This document shows, piece after piece, positions 1-8,101 of a stretch of 20,483 nt of DNA; position 1 is the first letter of the stretch, and each line of letters begins with the position of its first letter. Made by a program: the position numbers and the translations under genes. The notes under the pieces were generated by a model. That model was not told the origin of the DNA. It saw only the letters and a list, made by a program, of their open reading frames with translations, and did no database searches. This DNA is from an uncultured Verrucomicrobiales bacterium (GTDB lineage: Bacteria > Verrucomicrobiota > Verrucomicrobiia > Verrucomicrobiales > Akkermansiaceae): NCBI GenBank assembly GCA_937905985.1, contig CALCWC010000079.1, forward strand, positions 1-20,483, read 5' to 3'.

Positions 1-284
1 GCAGCTGGTACGAGTCCGGCTTTGTCCGCAAGCTCACCATCGAGGGCAACACCTTCGACCACTGCGGCGGCCCCGTCATCAACGTGGCCCCGGAAAACCG
101 CGAGCACGCCCAGGCGGTTCACTCCGGCATCTCCATCCTGAACAACAAGTTCCTCATGGACAACAAGAACGGCGTCTCCCTCAAATCCACCTCGAATGTC
201 CTCATTGAGGGCAACTCCTTCTCCAACGGCACGGCCCAGGAGAACGTACGCCAGAACAACTGCACGGATGTGACCGTGAAATAA
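1..284 (+). CDS. C-terminal end of a right-handed parallel beta-helix protein, possibly a GH110-type alpha-galactosidase (5' truncated)
   Basis: The reading frame is open from base 3, so only the last 93 codons are in the window; a GTG at 84 is internal. The sequence shows short repeated beta-helix rungs of the type N-x-F and I-x-I-x-x-N-x-F: LTIEGNTF, ISILNNKF and VLIEGNSF. The opening WYESGFV followed by a rung resembles the C-terminal repeats of GH110 alpha-1,3-galactosidases and related beta-helix glycosidases. Such an enzyme would fit a mucin-glycan forager beside a sialic-acid operon, but the catalytic region is outside the window, so the enzyme class is inference; only the beta-helix fold is well supported. 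The gene ends six bases before a foldable element and is convergent with the nanA operon. Confidence 0.75.
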   Translation, partial: SWYESGFVRKLTIEGNTFDHCGGPVINVAPENREHAQAVHSGISILNNKFLMDNKNGVSLKSTSNVLIEGNSFSNGTAQENVRQNNCTDVTVK

Positions 285-289
285 CGGGG

Positions 290-416
290 CGGCGCCTGGT
301 GGATGCAAACAGGTGTACGAGGGCTGCACCCCATCGCCCTTGATTCGGTGTAGCCTCTCGGCATCTCGCCCTAGCGGGGGGCGAGGTTCATCCCCATATC
401 GTCAGCCGGGGCGCCG
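290..416 (+). other. Candidate multi-helix RNA element directly after the beta-helix gene
   Basis: No gene is visible in this stretch, but four helices nest: CGGCGCC (290-296) with GGCGCCG (410-416), GGATG (301-305) with CATCC (389-393), GGCTGCACC (322-330) with GGTGTAGCC (347-355, one G-U pair), and CTCGCCC (365-371) with GGGCGAG (379-385). The G-U pair becomes an A-C mismatch on the other strand, so the plus-strand transcript is favoured, making this a 3'-UTR or an independent RNA. It matches no family I recognise. It could also be a small repeat such as a REP-like element, or chance pairing in GC-rich DNA. Confidence 0.35.
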
Positions 417-454
417 AATAGAGAAAGGAACTACGGCCCGGTCGCCTTTTACGG

Positions 455-566
455 TCAGAATGAGGTGGAGCCGATGGGGATGGGCAGGGCGCAGGCGCTG
501 AGCAGCAGGGCGGCTGCCAGCAAAAGGAAAAGGCGGCACAGCAGTGCCGCCTTTTGCCTGGAGCTT

Positions 567-583
<17 letters not shown>
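455..583 (-). CDS. Predicted 42-residue small lipoprotein overlapping the pfk 3' end
   Basis: The ATG at 583 is followed by 42 codons and TGA. The protein has a basic N-terminus (K and R at residues 6-17), a hydrophobic core rich in Leu and Ala (residues 18-29), then a textbook lipobox LSAC with Cys31, and only eleven further residues (ALPIPIGSTSF). A processed product would be a tiny lipid-anchored peptide of the entericidin size class. The start lies 17 bases inside the end of the upstream pfk gene, suggesting translational coupling in the nanA operon. No Shine-Dalgarno is visible, which is normal in this window. The oddity is a perfect 12-bp hairpin (528-555) inside the gene. It may therefore not be expressed full length, or the ORF may be accidental. 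Confidence 0.45.
528..555. terminator. Perfect hairpin between convergent operons, probable bidirectional terminator
   Basis: AAAAGGCGGCAC pairs perfectly with GTGCCGCCTTTT around a 4-base loop. The T-run exists in both directions: plus reads CTTTTGCC, minus reads CCTTTTCCTTTT. It sits between the plus-strand beta-helix gene and the minus-strand nanA operon, where a shared terminator is expected. It also lies within the small lipoprotein ORF, so the two calls are in tension. Confidence 0.6.
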
Positions 584-1673
<1,090 letters not shown>

Positions 1674-1679
1674 GGCAGA

Positions 1680-2624
1680 TTAGTGTTTCGGGAGCATCAG
1701 GAACTTCTTGCGATCCTGGATATCATTGGTGGGCAGCCACTTCTCCCATTCCTCCCAACCGTCGCGCAGGAAGCGGGCAGCCATGTTGTAGCGCTGCTGG
1801 GAAGAGGTCTCTCCGAGGATGACGGTGACCAGGCGCTGCGCGTACACGCTCTGCTGGCCGGTGGTGGGATTGGTGCGGCGCACGGAGCTGCGGCGGCTGG
1901 TGGCCATCAGGCAGGCGCCCGCGCTCTTGGAGCGCGCCACCTTGATGCCGTCCACGGAGGCGGACAGCAGCTTGTTGCCGTTGTGAATCGTCACGCGGCG
2001 CGTGCCGTTCACCGTCACCGTCACGCTGGGCATGGAGCAGATGGCCAGGAGGCTCTGGTTGGTTGTCACGTAGGTGGCCAGCAGCGCCATGTCGCGCGCG
2101 GAGGACTGGGAGACGACCGCGCCGTTGGTGCCCTTGAAGTAGGTGGTGAACATACCCAGCGAGCGCGCCAGCTTGTTCATCTGGTTGATGAAGGCGCTCT
2201 CAGGCGAGCTCGGGTTCAGTGCCTGGCCGCAGGCGTATGCCAGCGTGGCGGCCGCCGCGCTGTCGTCCGTCAGCACCGTGGCGTACAGAGCATCGCGGAT
2301 GGAGATGGTATCGCCCACCTGCAGACCCAGCAGGTTGGTGTGCGGCCAGCGCACGGCCTCCTGGGGCACGGTAATCTGGCGGTTGCGGTCGATGTTCTGT
2401 GTCTCAATCCAGTCCATGGCAACGGCAGCGTTGGCCATGTTGGCGAGCATGCCGATGGGGCGCTTGGCGTTGGTGTTGGAGGAGAAGAGGATGCGGCCGG
2501 AGTTGGTTTCCAGCGCGATGTAGCTGGGTGTGCCCGGGTTGGCGTTGTCGTCTGTGCTGCAGGAGGTGAGCAGGGCGCAGAGCGCCACGCCTGCACCGGC
2601 CATGATGTTGGTGATGTTCTTCAT
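1680..2624 (-). CDS. Peptidase S11 (D-Ala-D-Ala carboxypeptidase)-fold lipoprotein lacking all catalytic motifs
   Basis: The 314-residue protein begins at 2624, where MKNITNIM opens a lipoprotein signal with lipobox LLTSC (Cys22); an upstream in-frame start at 2693 would run back into the preceding gene and bury the signal. From residue 35 it follows the DacA-type S11 layout: a strand ending SGRILFSSN, the alpha-2 helix, DGIK and SAGACLMATS near the C-terminal strand. The catalytic SxxK box is Gly58-Met-Leu-Ala61, the SxN box is Asp-Asp-Ser (120-122) and the KTG box is Lys-Val-Ala (228-230). Serine acylation is therefore not possible by the known mechanism. It is probably a binding, scaffolding or sensory protein on the periplasmic side of a membrane. 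It lies between the two pfk genes, 22 and 6 bases from them. Confidence 0.85.
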   Translation of the reverse strand: MKNITNIMAGAGVALCALLTSCSTDDNANPGTPSYIALETNSGRILFSSNTNAKRPIGMLANMANAAVAMDWIETQNIDRNRQITVPQEAVRWPHTNLLGLQVGDTISIRDALYATVLTDDSAAAATLAYACGQALNPSSPESAFINQMNKLARSLGMFTTYFKGTNGAVVSQSSARDMALLATYVTTNQSLLAICSMPSVTVTVNGTRRVTIHNGNKLLSASVDGIKVARSKSAGACLMATSRRSSVRRTNPTTGQQSVYAQRLVTVILGETSSQQRYNMAARFLRDGWEEWEKWLPTNDIQDRKKFLMLPKH

Positions 2625-2646
2625 GATTTTTTTGAGTGGTAAGAGG

Positions 2647-3762
2647 TTATTGATGTTGCGTGCGGCGCACGTCATCCGGTTGGCGGTCGCCAAAGATGAT
2701 GCCCAGCTCGCGGGCGGTCTGCACCAGGTGGCTTTCCGGCTTCACCAGGCGCGGCTCGGATGCTTCGTCTATGGAGGTGGTGCCCACCTTGCCGCCCTTC
2801 AGCACCACGGACGTGCCGAACTCCTTGCGCTCGATGAGCTTCACGGCCTCCACGCCGAAGCGCAGCCCCAGCACGCGATCGAAGGCGCAGGGCGTGCCGC
2901 CGCGCTGGGTGTGCCCCAGCACGCAGTAGCGCGTCTCAATGCCGGTTTCCTTCTCCAGCAGGTGGCACAGGCGGTTGCCGATGCCGCCCAGGCGCTCTTC
3001 GCCGTTGTCCTTGTTGAACACGGTCACAAGCTCGCCGTTGAGCGGGCAGCCCTCTGCCACTACCACGATGATTTCTCGCTGGCCGGCGTTGTGCCTCTGC
3101 ATGATGCCGTCCACCACGTGCTTCACATCGAACTTGATTTCCGGGATGAGCACCACGTCCGCCGCCGCGGCAATGCCGCTGTGCAGCGCAATCCACCCGG
3201 AGCGGTCCCCCATCACCTCTATCACCATGATGCGCTTGTGCGCGTTCGCCGTCGTGCGGATGCGGTCGATGGACGTGGTCACCACGTCCACCGCGCTCTG
3301 GAACCCGAAGGTGTAGTCGGACGCGGCGCAGAGGTCGTTGTTGATGGTCTTGGGGATGGAGATGACGGGGAGGCCTTCCTCGGCCAGGAGCTTGGCGGTT
3401 TTGGCAGAGCCGCCGCCGCCGATGACGGTGAGGGCCTCCAGGCCGAGTGCGGTGATGGTTTTCTTGGCCTTGGCCATGATTTGCGGGTCCAGGGAGTGGC
3501 GCCCCACCTTGTTGACCTGCACGTTGAAGTTGCCGGTGTTGGTGGTGCCCAGGATGGTGCCGCCCAGCGAGCGGATCTTGTGGGTCTTGAGGAGGTTGAG
3601 CACCTCATGGCGCCGCCCGCCTACAACGGGCAGCAGACCCTCGAATCCATCGTGGAAGCCGATGACGCGCCAGCCGCGGCTGTATGCGGCGGTCACGTAG
3701 CCTTCAATGGCCGCGTTGATGCCGGGGCAGTCGCCGCCGGAGTTCAGGATCCCGATAATCAT
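2647..3762 (-). CDS. Phosphofructokinase paralogue with lost catalytic residues (predicted pseudoenzyme)
   Basis: The 371-residue protein is clearly a PFK over its full length: NSGGDCPG at 7-14, GGTILGTTN at 67-75 and LGHTQRGGTP are retained. The nucleotide/Mg motif GGDGS reads GGGGS (115-119, Asp117 to Gly), PKTIDND reads PKTINND (137-143, catalytic Asp141 to Asn) and MGR reads MGD (184-186). The codons are unambiguous in the DNA (four GGC in a row; AAC AAC GAC). By family knowledge, losing the catalytic Asp nearly abolishes PFK-1 activity. It may bind sugar phosphate or regulate or pair with the active PFK encoded two genes downstream; a different substrate is also possible. It starts 18 bases after nanE; the last ten residues are polar and unlike the paralogue. 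Confidence 0.88.
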   Translation of the reverse strand: MIIGILNSGGDCPGINAAIEGYVTAAYSRGWRVIGFHDGFEGLLPVVGGRRHEVLNLLKTHKIRSLGGTILGTTNTGNFNVQVNKVGRHSLDPQIMAKAKKTITALGLEALTVIGGGGSAKTAKLLAEEGLPVISIPKTINNDLCAASDYTFGFQSAVDVVTTSIDRIRTTANAHKRIMVIEVMGDRSGWIALHSGIAAAADVVLIPEIKFDVKHVVDGIMQRHNAGQREIIVVVAEGCPLNGELVTVFNKDNGEERLGGIGNRLCHLLEKETGIETRYCVLGHTQRGGTPCAFDRVLGLRFGVEAVKLIERKEFGTSVVLKGGKVGTTSIDEASEPRLVKPESHLVQTARELGIIFGDRQPDDVRRTQHQ

Positions 3763-3780
3763 GGCGTTTGGCTTGTATGG

Positions 3781-4968
3781 TTACTTCTTGCCGGGCTCCG
3801 GGATGGCTCCCAGGAACATGGCGCAGGTCCACAGGGCGCGAGGGTGGTGGAAGAAGGATTTCCACACGGAGCCCTTGAGGGTGTTGGCGGGCGAGCCGTC
3901 GCGGTTGCAGTAGCCGAACCACTCGCCGTGCTCCTTGTCCTGCAGGTGCTCGAAGGACCAGTCGTGGATGCGCTGGTGCCACTCCGCGTACTTCTCGTCC
4001 CCCGTCATCACATAGGCCAGGCAGGTGCCGATGAGCGCCTCGTCGTGCGGCCACCAGAACTTCATGTTGTGCCAGTACTCCTGCACGGAGCCGCCGTACA
4101 CGTCCACGTAGTACAGCAGGCCGCCGTACTCCTTGTCCCAGCCGCGCGCAAGCGACCAGTCGATCATCTTGCAGCCGATGTCTACCAGCTCCTTGTCGCC
4201 GCCGCGCAGGCGGGCCTCGTTCAGGATGAACCAGCCGCCCTCAATGGCGTGGCCGGGGTTGAGCGTGCGCTCGTCGAAGTGGTCGATGATGGAGCCGTCC
4301 GGTGCCACGTTCTCCAGCACGGCCTGAATGTCCTCGTGCAGGAAGAGCGTCTTCAGGTCCTGGATGCAGCGGTTGATCCAGCCGGTGTAGAAGCCGTCGT
4401 CGTCGCCCAGGTAGCGGCGCAGCTCCTGGCAGGTCACCAGCATGATCATGCGTGCGCCCAGGTTCTCCGTGGGGCGCTTGCCGGTGGTCTTGGGCGCCAT
4501 CTTGCCGGGCGTGAAGAACACGTCCGCAAAGATGTCGAACCAGTGGCGGGCGCGCTCACGGTCGCTCTCCTGCCCGGTGGCGCCGTAGTGCGCGGCCCAG
4601 GCAATGGCGGTGAAGCACTCGCTGTAGGCGTAGCGGCGCTTGCGCAGCGGAACGCCCGCCTCCGTCATCAGAAAGTACATGTGCCCGTCCTTGGGGTCCA
4701 CGCAGAACTCTTCCACGAACTTCAGCGCGCTTTCCGCGTACTTGAGCCATTCCGGGCGCTTCTCCACGCTGTTGTAGAGGGTGAGCAGCATCCAGGCCAT
4801 GCGGCCCTGCGCCCACACGTTCTTGTCCGTGTCGGCCATGCTGCCGTCCGCCTCGAAGCAGTGGTAGAGCCCGGAGTGCGTCTCATCGTACGCGCGGGGG
4901 AACCAGAACGGCACAATCTCGTTGAGGAGCTTGTCCTTGTAGAACTCGCCGAGTGCTTTCTTGTCCAT
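3781..4968 (-). CDS. nanE: N-acylglucosamine 2-epimerase (AGE/RenBP family)
   Basis: A 395-residue (alpha/alpha)6-barrel protein of normal length. Family members interconvert N-acetylmannosamine and N-acetylglucosamine, the step after sialic acid lyase in the Bacteroides-type NanLET route. Visible family motifs are WAQGRM (Arg56), PGHAIEGGW (His240, Glu243), WWPHDEAL (His308) and FFHHPRALW (His374/375), matching the conserved Arg, Glu and His residues of the mammalian epimerase active site. The ATG at 4968 follows the nanA stop by 18 bases, so the two are co-transcribed. The distinct NanE of E. coli (ManNAc-6-phosphate epimerase) is a different fold; the symbol here follows Bacteroides usage. 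Cellobiose 2-epimerases are a related alternative, disfavoured by the nanA neighbour. Confidence 0.9.
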   Translation of the reverse strand: MDKKALGEFYKDKLLNEIVPFWFPRAYDETHSGLYHCFEADGSMADTDKNVWAQGRMAWMLLTLYNSVEKRPEWLKYAESALKFVEEFCVDPKDGHMYFLMTEAGVPLRKRRYAYSECFTAIAWAAHYGATGQESDRERARHWFDIFADVFFTPGKMAPKTTGKRPTENLGARMIMLVTCQELRRYLGDDDGFYTGWINRCIQDLKTLFLHEDIQAVLENVAPDGSIIDHFDERTLNPGHAIEGGWFILNEARLRGGDKELVDIGCKMIDWSLARGWDKEYGGLLYYVDVYGGSVQEYWHNMKFWWPHDEALIGTCLAYVMTGDEKYAEWHQRIHDWSFEHLQDKEHGEWFGYCNRDGSPANTLKGSVWKSFFHHPRALWTCAMFLGAIPEPGKK

Positions 4969-4986
4969 AAGGGATGGAGCGTGTTT

Positions 4987-5910
4987 TTACTTGTTGATGG
5001 CCCAGTCGAAGAAACCGATGGCGGTGAGCTCGTCCTTGAGCTGCTTGAGGGTGGCGGAATCCGGGTTGCCCATGGGAAGGCGCGCCGGGCCCATGTCAAC
5101 GCCCCACCAGCCCATGATGGCCTTGCAGCAGCCCATGTAGCCCTTGGAGGCGATGATGTTGATCATGGTGACGGAGAGCTGCTGGAGGCGCTGGGCCTCC
5201 TTCATGTCGCCCTCGTTGAAGGCCTTGATGATGTCCTGGTACAACTTGGGTGCGTAGTTGTAGGAGGAACCCACGCCACCCTTGGCGCCGGTGGCCAGGG
5301 CCGCCAGGAACCACTCGTCCACGCCCCACGGGATATCCCACTTGCCGCCGTCGCAGTTGAGCGCGTCCATGTAGAGCGCCATGTCGGGGTTGGTGAACTT
5401 CACGCCGCAGAAGTTCGGAATCTTGGCGGCGCAGGCGTGAATCATCTTCACGGGGTTGAAGCCCACGTGCGTGAGGGCGGGGATGTCGTAGAAGTAGTAC
5501 GGCAGTTCCGGTGCGCCCGCAGCCTCGAACGCCAGGCAGTCCACCAGGGATTCCACGCTACCCGGCTTGAAGTAGCAGGGGGAGTTGCTGGCCGTGGCCG
5601 CAGCTCCGCATTTCACCGCGTACTCGGCAAGCTCGCGGCCGTCGTAGATGCTGTTGCCGCCCGTGTGTACCACAAACTGCATGCCGTGCTTCTTCGCGGC
5701 CTCACCCCAGGCGGCCATGTTCTCCTTGCGCTCCGTGAGCTGCATGTGGGCGGATTCGCCCGTGGAGCCCGTGATGAATGCAAGCTTGATGCCCTGGGAC
5801 GCCAGGAATGCCACCTGGCCCTCCACGGCGTTCGGGTTGCAATGTCCGTCCGCGCTCATCGGGGTGTGAGAGGCGGCTACCAGTCCGTGCAATTTCAATG
5901 ATGTTTCCAT
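4987..5910 (-). CDS. nanA: N-acetylneuraminate lyase
   Basis: A 307-residue class I aldolase of the DHDPS/NAL family that splits N-acetylneuraminate into N-acetylmannosamine and pyruvate. Visible features are the carboxylate-binding loop GSTGE (48-52), the catalytic tyrosine in YDIPAL (Tyr141), the Schiff-base lysine in GVKFT (Lys171) and GVGSSYNYAP. The YxIPAL context and the neighbouring AGE-type epimerase favour sialic acid lyase over dihydrodipicolinate synthase. First gene of the six-gene minus-strand operon; a promoter lies 30-58 bases upstream. The start at 5910 has no Shine-Dalgarno. Sialidases, a sialic acid transporter, GlcNAc kinase and nagA/nagB are not in the window. Confidence 0.93.
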   Translation of the reverse strand: METSLKLHGLVAASHTPMSADGHCNPNAVEGQVAFLASQGIKLAFITGSTGESAHMQLTERKENMAAWGEAAKKHGMQFVVHTGGNSIYDGRELAEYAVKCGAAATASNSPCYFKPGSVESLVDCLAFEAAGAPELPYYFYDIPALTHVGFNPVKMIHACAAKIPNFCGVKFTNPDMALYMDALNCDGGKWDIPWGVDEWFLAALATGAKGGVGSSYNYAPKLYQDIIKAFNEGDMKEAQRLQQLSVTMINIIASKGYMGCCKAIMGWWGVDMGPARLPMGNPDSATLKQLKDELTAIGFFDWAINK

Positions 5911-5939
5911 ATGGATTGAATAAATTGGTTGACGCTCTC

Positions 5940-5968
5940 AATATAGCACTTCACACCCCGGGGTACAA
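5940..5968 (-). promoter_or_regulatory. Promoter of the nanA operon
   Basis: On the minus strand TTGTAC (5968-5963), 17 bases, then TATATT (5945-5940), with TGC just before the -10 (extended -10). Seven bases further on the start falls near 5933, leaving a 5' UTR of about 23 bases. This is one of the few promoters here not placed for leaderless translation. Confidence 0.65.
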
Positions 5969-6071
5969 GCCCAATTCGCACACAATTCGCGCGCATGTGC
6001 CTTTCCGGCATTCCTTTAAGGTTGGTTAAGGGTTTTCTCCCCTCCGGCGGCTCGCCCGTTCCTTTTTTCCG

Positions 6072-6097
6072 CCGCGGGAAACGCCGCCGTTTCGCGG
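6072..6097. other. Stem-loop in the nanA-nrdR divergent intergenic region
   Basis: CCGC plus GAAACG (with a GG bulge) pairs with CGTTTC plus GCGG around loop CCGC. No T-run follows in either direction at a useful distance, so it is not an obvious terminator. It lies between the two divergent promoters and may be a protein-binding site, or nothing. The rest of 5969-6145 shows no gene. Confidence 0.3.
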
Positions 6098-6145
6098 ATT
6101 TTGGGAAATCGGCGCCCCATCGCAAAATAAAGTGTCGTTTCCCGC

Positions 6146-6173
6146 TTGACGGCACTAGGTGTTGTGGTAGCAT
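6146..6173 (+). promoter_or_regulatory. Promoter of the nrdR operon (predicted leaderless)
   Basis: TTGACG (6146-6151), 16 bases, TAGCAT (6168-6173), with TGG before the -10. The A of the nrdR ATG is exactly 7 bases past the -10, the expected transcription start, so the mRNA would be leaderless. Confidence 0.65.
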
Positions 6174-6179
6174 GGCGGC

Positions 6180-6671
6180 ATGAGATGCGTTCAATGCGGC
6201 TACATGGATGACAAGGTCATCGATTCTCGCACGTCCAAGGACGGGCTGTGCATCCGGCGCAGGCGGGAGTGCCTGCGCTGCGGATACCGCTACACCACCT
6301 ACGAGCAGATTGAGCGCATGGACCTGCGAGTGGTGAAGCGCGACGGCATGCATGAGGCGCTGAGCCGCGACAAGATTCTGCACGGCATGATGAAAGCCTG
6401 CGAGAAGCGCCCCGTGAGCATGGACCAGCTGGATTTGGCGGTGGATGAAATTGTGGCCGCGCTGCATGCCGACCATCAGCGCGAGGTGCCCTCCGCCGTC
6501 ATCGGCATGAAGGTGATCGAGAAGCTGCAGAACATCGATTCCGTGGCGTACATCCGCTTCGTTTCCGTGTGCCGCCAGTTCCAGACCGTGGATGAATTCA
6601 TCGAGCTGCTGCGCAAGTCCGAGCTCAAGACCGCGCAGGATGCCCTTCAACGCAAACTTCCCCTCAAGTGA
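6180..6671 (+). CDS. nrdR: Transcriptional repressor NrdR
   Basis: A 163-residue protein of the expected length. NrdR is a nucleotide-sensing repressor of ribonucleotide reductase genes. The N-terminal zinc ribbon has Cys3, Cys6, Cys31 and Cys34 and the conserved RCGYRYTTYE; an ATP-cone follows from about residue 46 (VVKRDG to roughly 136). The usual MRCPxC reads MRCVQC, a small departure. It is the first gene of an overlapping operon (next start within its stop, then aroD). No ribonucleotide reductase or clear NrdR box is in the window, so its targets are elsewhere. Confidence 0.95.
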   Translation: MRCVQCGYMDDKVIDSRTSKDGLCIRRRRECLRCGYRYTTYEQIERMDLRVVKRDGMHEALSRDKILHGMMKACEKRPVSMDQLDLAVDEIVAALHADHQREVPSAVIGMKVIEKLQNIDSVAYIRFVSVCRQFQTVDEFIELLRKSELKTAQDALQRKLPLK

Positions 6672-7180
6672 TGATTGCTTTCAAGAACAACCGCCCCCTC
6701 TTGCAAACCGGACACTGCGTGATTTCCGACTACGACGTGGACTGGATGGAGCAGGTGTTGCTGGAAGCCGCGCAGGACGCCGGCACCTCGCTGCCCTGCA
6801 GCCGAGAGGTGGCGCAAGCGGTCATGCTCTACCTGGAAAACGAGTGCCCGCTGCATGCCGTGCCGCTGGATTACCTCTTCAACCGCATCCGCCGGATGCT
6901 GGAGGAGGTGGGGCTCCCGCTGATTGCCAGCCACCTGCGCAACCAGACCCCGCCCGTGGAGATTTCCCTGGATTCCCTGGCGGGGGAGGCCCCGCTGCCG
7001 CTTTTCTTCTACACGCGCCTGAATTCCCAGTTGAACGACCTGCGGCGCATGGGGCTCACCACCTATCACTTCTCCGGCAAGAAGCGCTGCAGCCTGGTGC
7101 TGGGCTCCCGCCGCAGGGCTTGCCCCACCCAGCGCCGCGCCCTCGCGGAGCTTGACGCCTTCCTCAGCCATGCCAGCTAA
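6671..7180 (+). CDS. Protein of unknown function in the nrdR-aroD operon
   Basis: A 169-residue protein I do not recognise. The ATG at 6671 shares one base with the nrdR stop (TGATG), and the end overlaps aroD by 11 bases, so it is embedded in a tightly coupled operon and is surely a gene. It has no signal peptide or membrane segment and appears cytoplasmic, mostly helical, with a middle stretch (about residues 55-105) of alternating hydrophobic and charged residues and a C-terminal region rich in Arg and Lys (KKRCSLVLGSRRRACPTQRR). A GTG three bases upstream is an alternative start. No function is proposed. Confidence 0.8.
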   Translation: MIAFKNNRPLLQTGHCVISDYDVDWMEQVLLEAAQDAGTSLPCSREVAQAVMLYLENECPLHAVPLDYLFNRIRRMLEEVGLPLIASHLRNQTPPVEISLDSLAGEAPLPLFFYTRLNSQLNDLRRMGLTTYHFSGKKRCSLVLGSRRRACPTQRRALAELDAFLSHAS

Positions 7181-7841
7181 CACCTCCAGTATCGTCGGCT
7201 GCATCACCGATTGGCAGCTCTGGCAGCAGGCCGTGGACGGCACGCTGCCGTTGCCCTGCGATGTGATTGAACTGCGCGTGGACACCCTGCCGCCCGATGT
7301 CTCCTATGACGACGTGCTGGCGCACCCGAGCCCCAAGCCGCTGCTGGTGACGGTACGCGATGCCGCGGAGGGCGGCGTGCGTGAGATGCCGTACGTCCTG
7401 CGCAGCGCGTGGGCGCTCAAGCTCCTGCCCATGGCCACGTGGCTGGATTGGGAGCTGGTCAATTTGGAAAAGGCTCCCGCCATGGCGCAGCTGGTGCATG
7501 CCGCCGGTGTGCAGCTGGTGGCTTCCTACCATGATTTCAACGGCACGCCCGCGCTGGATGATTTGCTCGCCAAGGAGCGCCGCGCACGCGAGCTAGGCGC
7601 CGATATCGCCAAATTCGCCTTCCGCCTCAATTCCGAGCAAGACATGCAGGTGGGACTGGACCTCCTGTCCCGCGCCACAGGCCCCGTCGCCGTCATGGGC
7701 ATGGGCCCCCAAGCCGCGGAAAGCCGTCTCCTCTACGCCCGCCACGGCTCCTGCCTGGTCTACGGCTACCTCGGCTCCGCCCCCGCCGCCCCCGGCCAAA
7801 CCTCCGCCGAATTCCTCCTCTCCCATCTCCGCGGCACCTGA
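7170..7841 (+). CDS. aroD: Type I 3-dehydroquinate dehydratase
   Basis: A 223-residue TIM-barrel enzyme of the shikimate pathway that dehydrates 3-dehydroquinate through a Schiff base. The sequence shows IELRVD (33-38), VASYHDF with the catalytic His121, GADIAKF with the Schiff-base Lys148, and the C-terminal PGQTSAEFLL that matches the family's GQ loop. The ATG at 7170 gives the family-typical N-terminus; an in-frame TTG at 7152 is possible but less likely. It overlaps the preceding unknown gene by 11 bases and is the last gene before the terminator at 7944. Confidence 0.92.
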   Translation: MPANTSSIVGCITDWQLWQQAVDGTLPLPCDVIELRVDTLPPDVSYDDVLAHPSPKPLLVTVRDAAEGGVREMPYVLRSAWALKLLPMATWLDWELVNLEKAPAMAQLVHAAGVQLVASYHDFNGTPALDDLLAKERRARELGADIAKFAFRLNSEQDMQVGLDLLSRATGPVAVMGMGPQAAESRLLYARHGSCLVYGYLGSAPAAPGQTSAEFLLSHLRGT

Positions 7842-7943
7842 TAATTTCGGCCTGGCGTGGGGAAACTCATTCCGGGCCACCTTTTTGCCAAGGTTCATGC
7901 TGTATCGATGCTCTAAGGCTCATGACGCATTGGAATGACGTTC

Positions 7944-7970
7944 ATTGTGAACACGGCACAATTTTTTTTT
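7944..7970 (+). terminator. Intrinsic terminator of the nrdR-aroD operon
   Basis: ATTGTG (7944-7949) pairs with CACAAT (7957-7962) around a 7-base loop, followed by eight further T. The stem is short but the U-tract is strong and the position, about 100 bases after aroD, is right. A second A-run/T-run pair follows at 7972-7987. Confidence 0.6.
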
Positions 7971-7997
7971 GAAAAAAAGCATTTTTTGTCGTGCATT

Positions 7998-8027
7998 TTG
8001 CCTTCTGGGGGCTTAATGGGGTATAGA
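7998..8027 (+). promoter_or_regulatory. Candidate promoter upstream of the 459-residue exported protein
   Basis: TTGCCT (7998-8003), 18 bases, TATAGA (8022-8027). The start expected 7 bases later is adjacent to an ATG at 8035 that opens an 18-codon ORF. Same layout as the other promoters in this window, though the -10 ends in A. Confidence 0.45.
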
Positions 8028-8034
8028 CAAGCGC

Positions 8035-8091
8035 ATGACCCGCATCGCCACAGCTCCTGTTTCGCCCGCAGCGTTAAAAAGATATCTATGA
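8035..8091 (+). CDS. Possible 18-codon leader peptide ORF
   Basis: ATG at 8035 to TGA at 8089-8091 encodes MTRIATAPVSPAALKRYL. It begins 8 bases past the candidate -10, as expected for a leaderless message, and stops 10 bases before the ATG of the next gene at 8102, so ribosomes could pass from one to the other. No attenuator hairpin or run of one amino acid is visible. It may be chance: an 18-codon frame is weak evidence by itself. Confidence 0.25.
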   Translation: MTRIATAPVSPAALKRYL

Positions 8092-8101
8092 GATTGATAA
8101 T

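Noticed and set aside
2530..5901. A 1123-codon plus-strand open frame opposite nanA, nanE and the PFK paralogue
   Set aside because: Same antisense artefact; it spans several genes and has no recognisable domain.
6072..6097. Stem-loop upstream of nrdR as a terminator or NrdR box
   Set aside because: It has no following U-tract and does not match the NrdR-box consensus; kept only as an unexplained structure.
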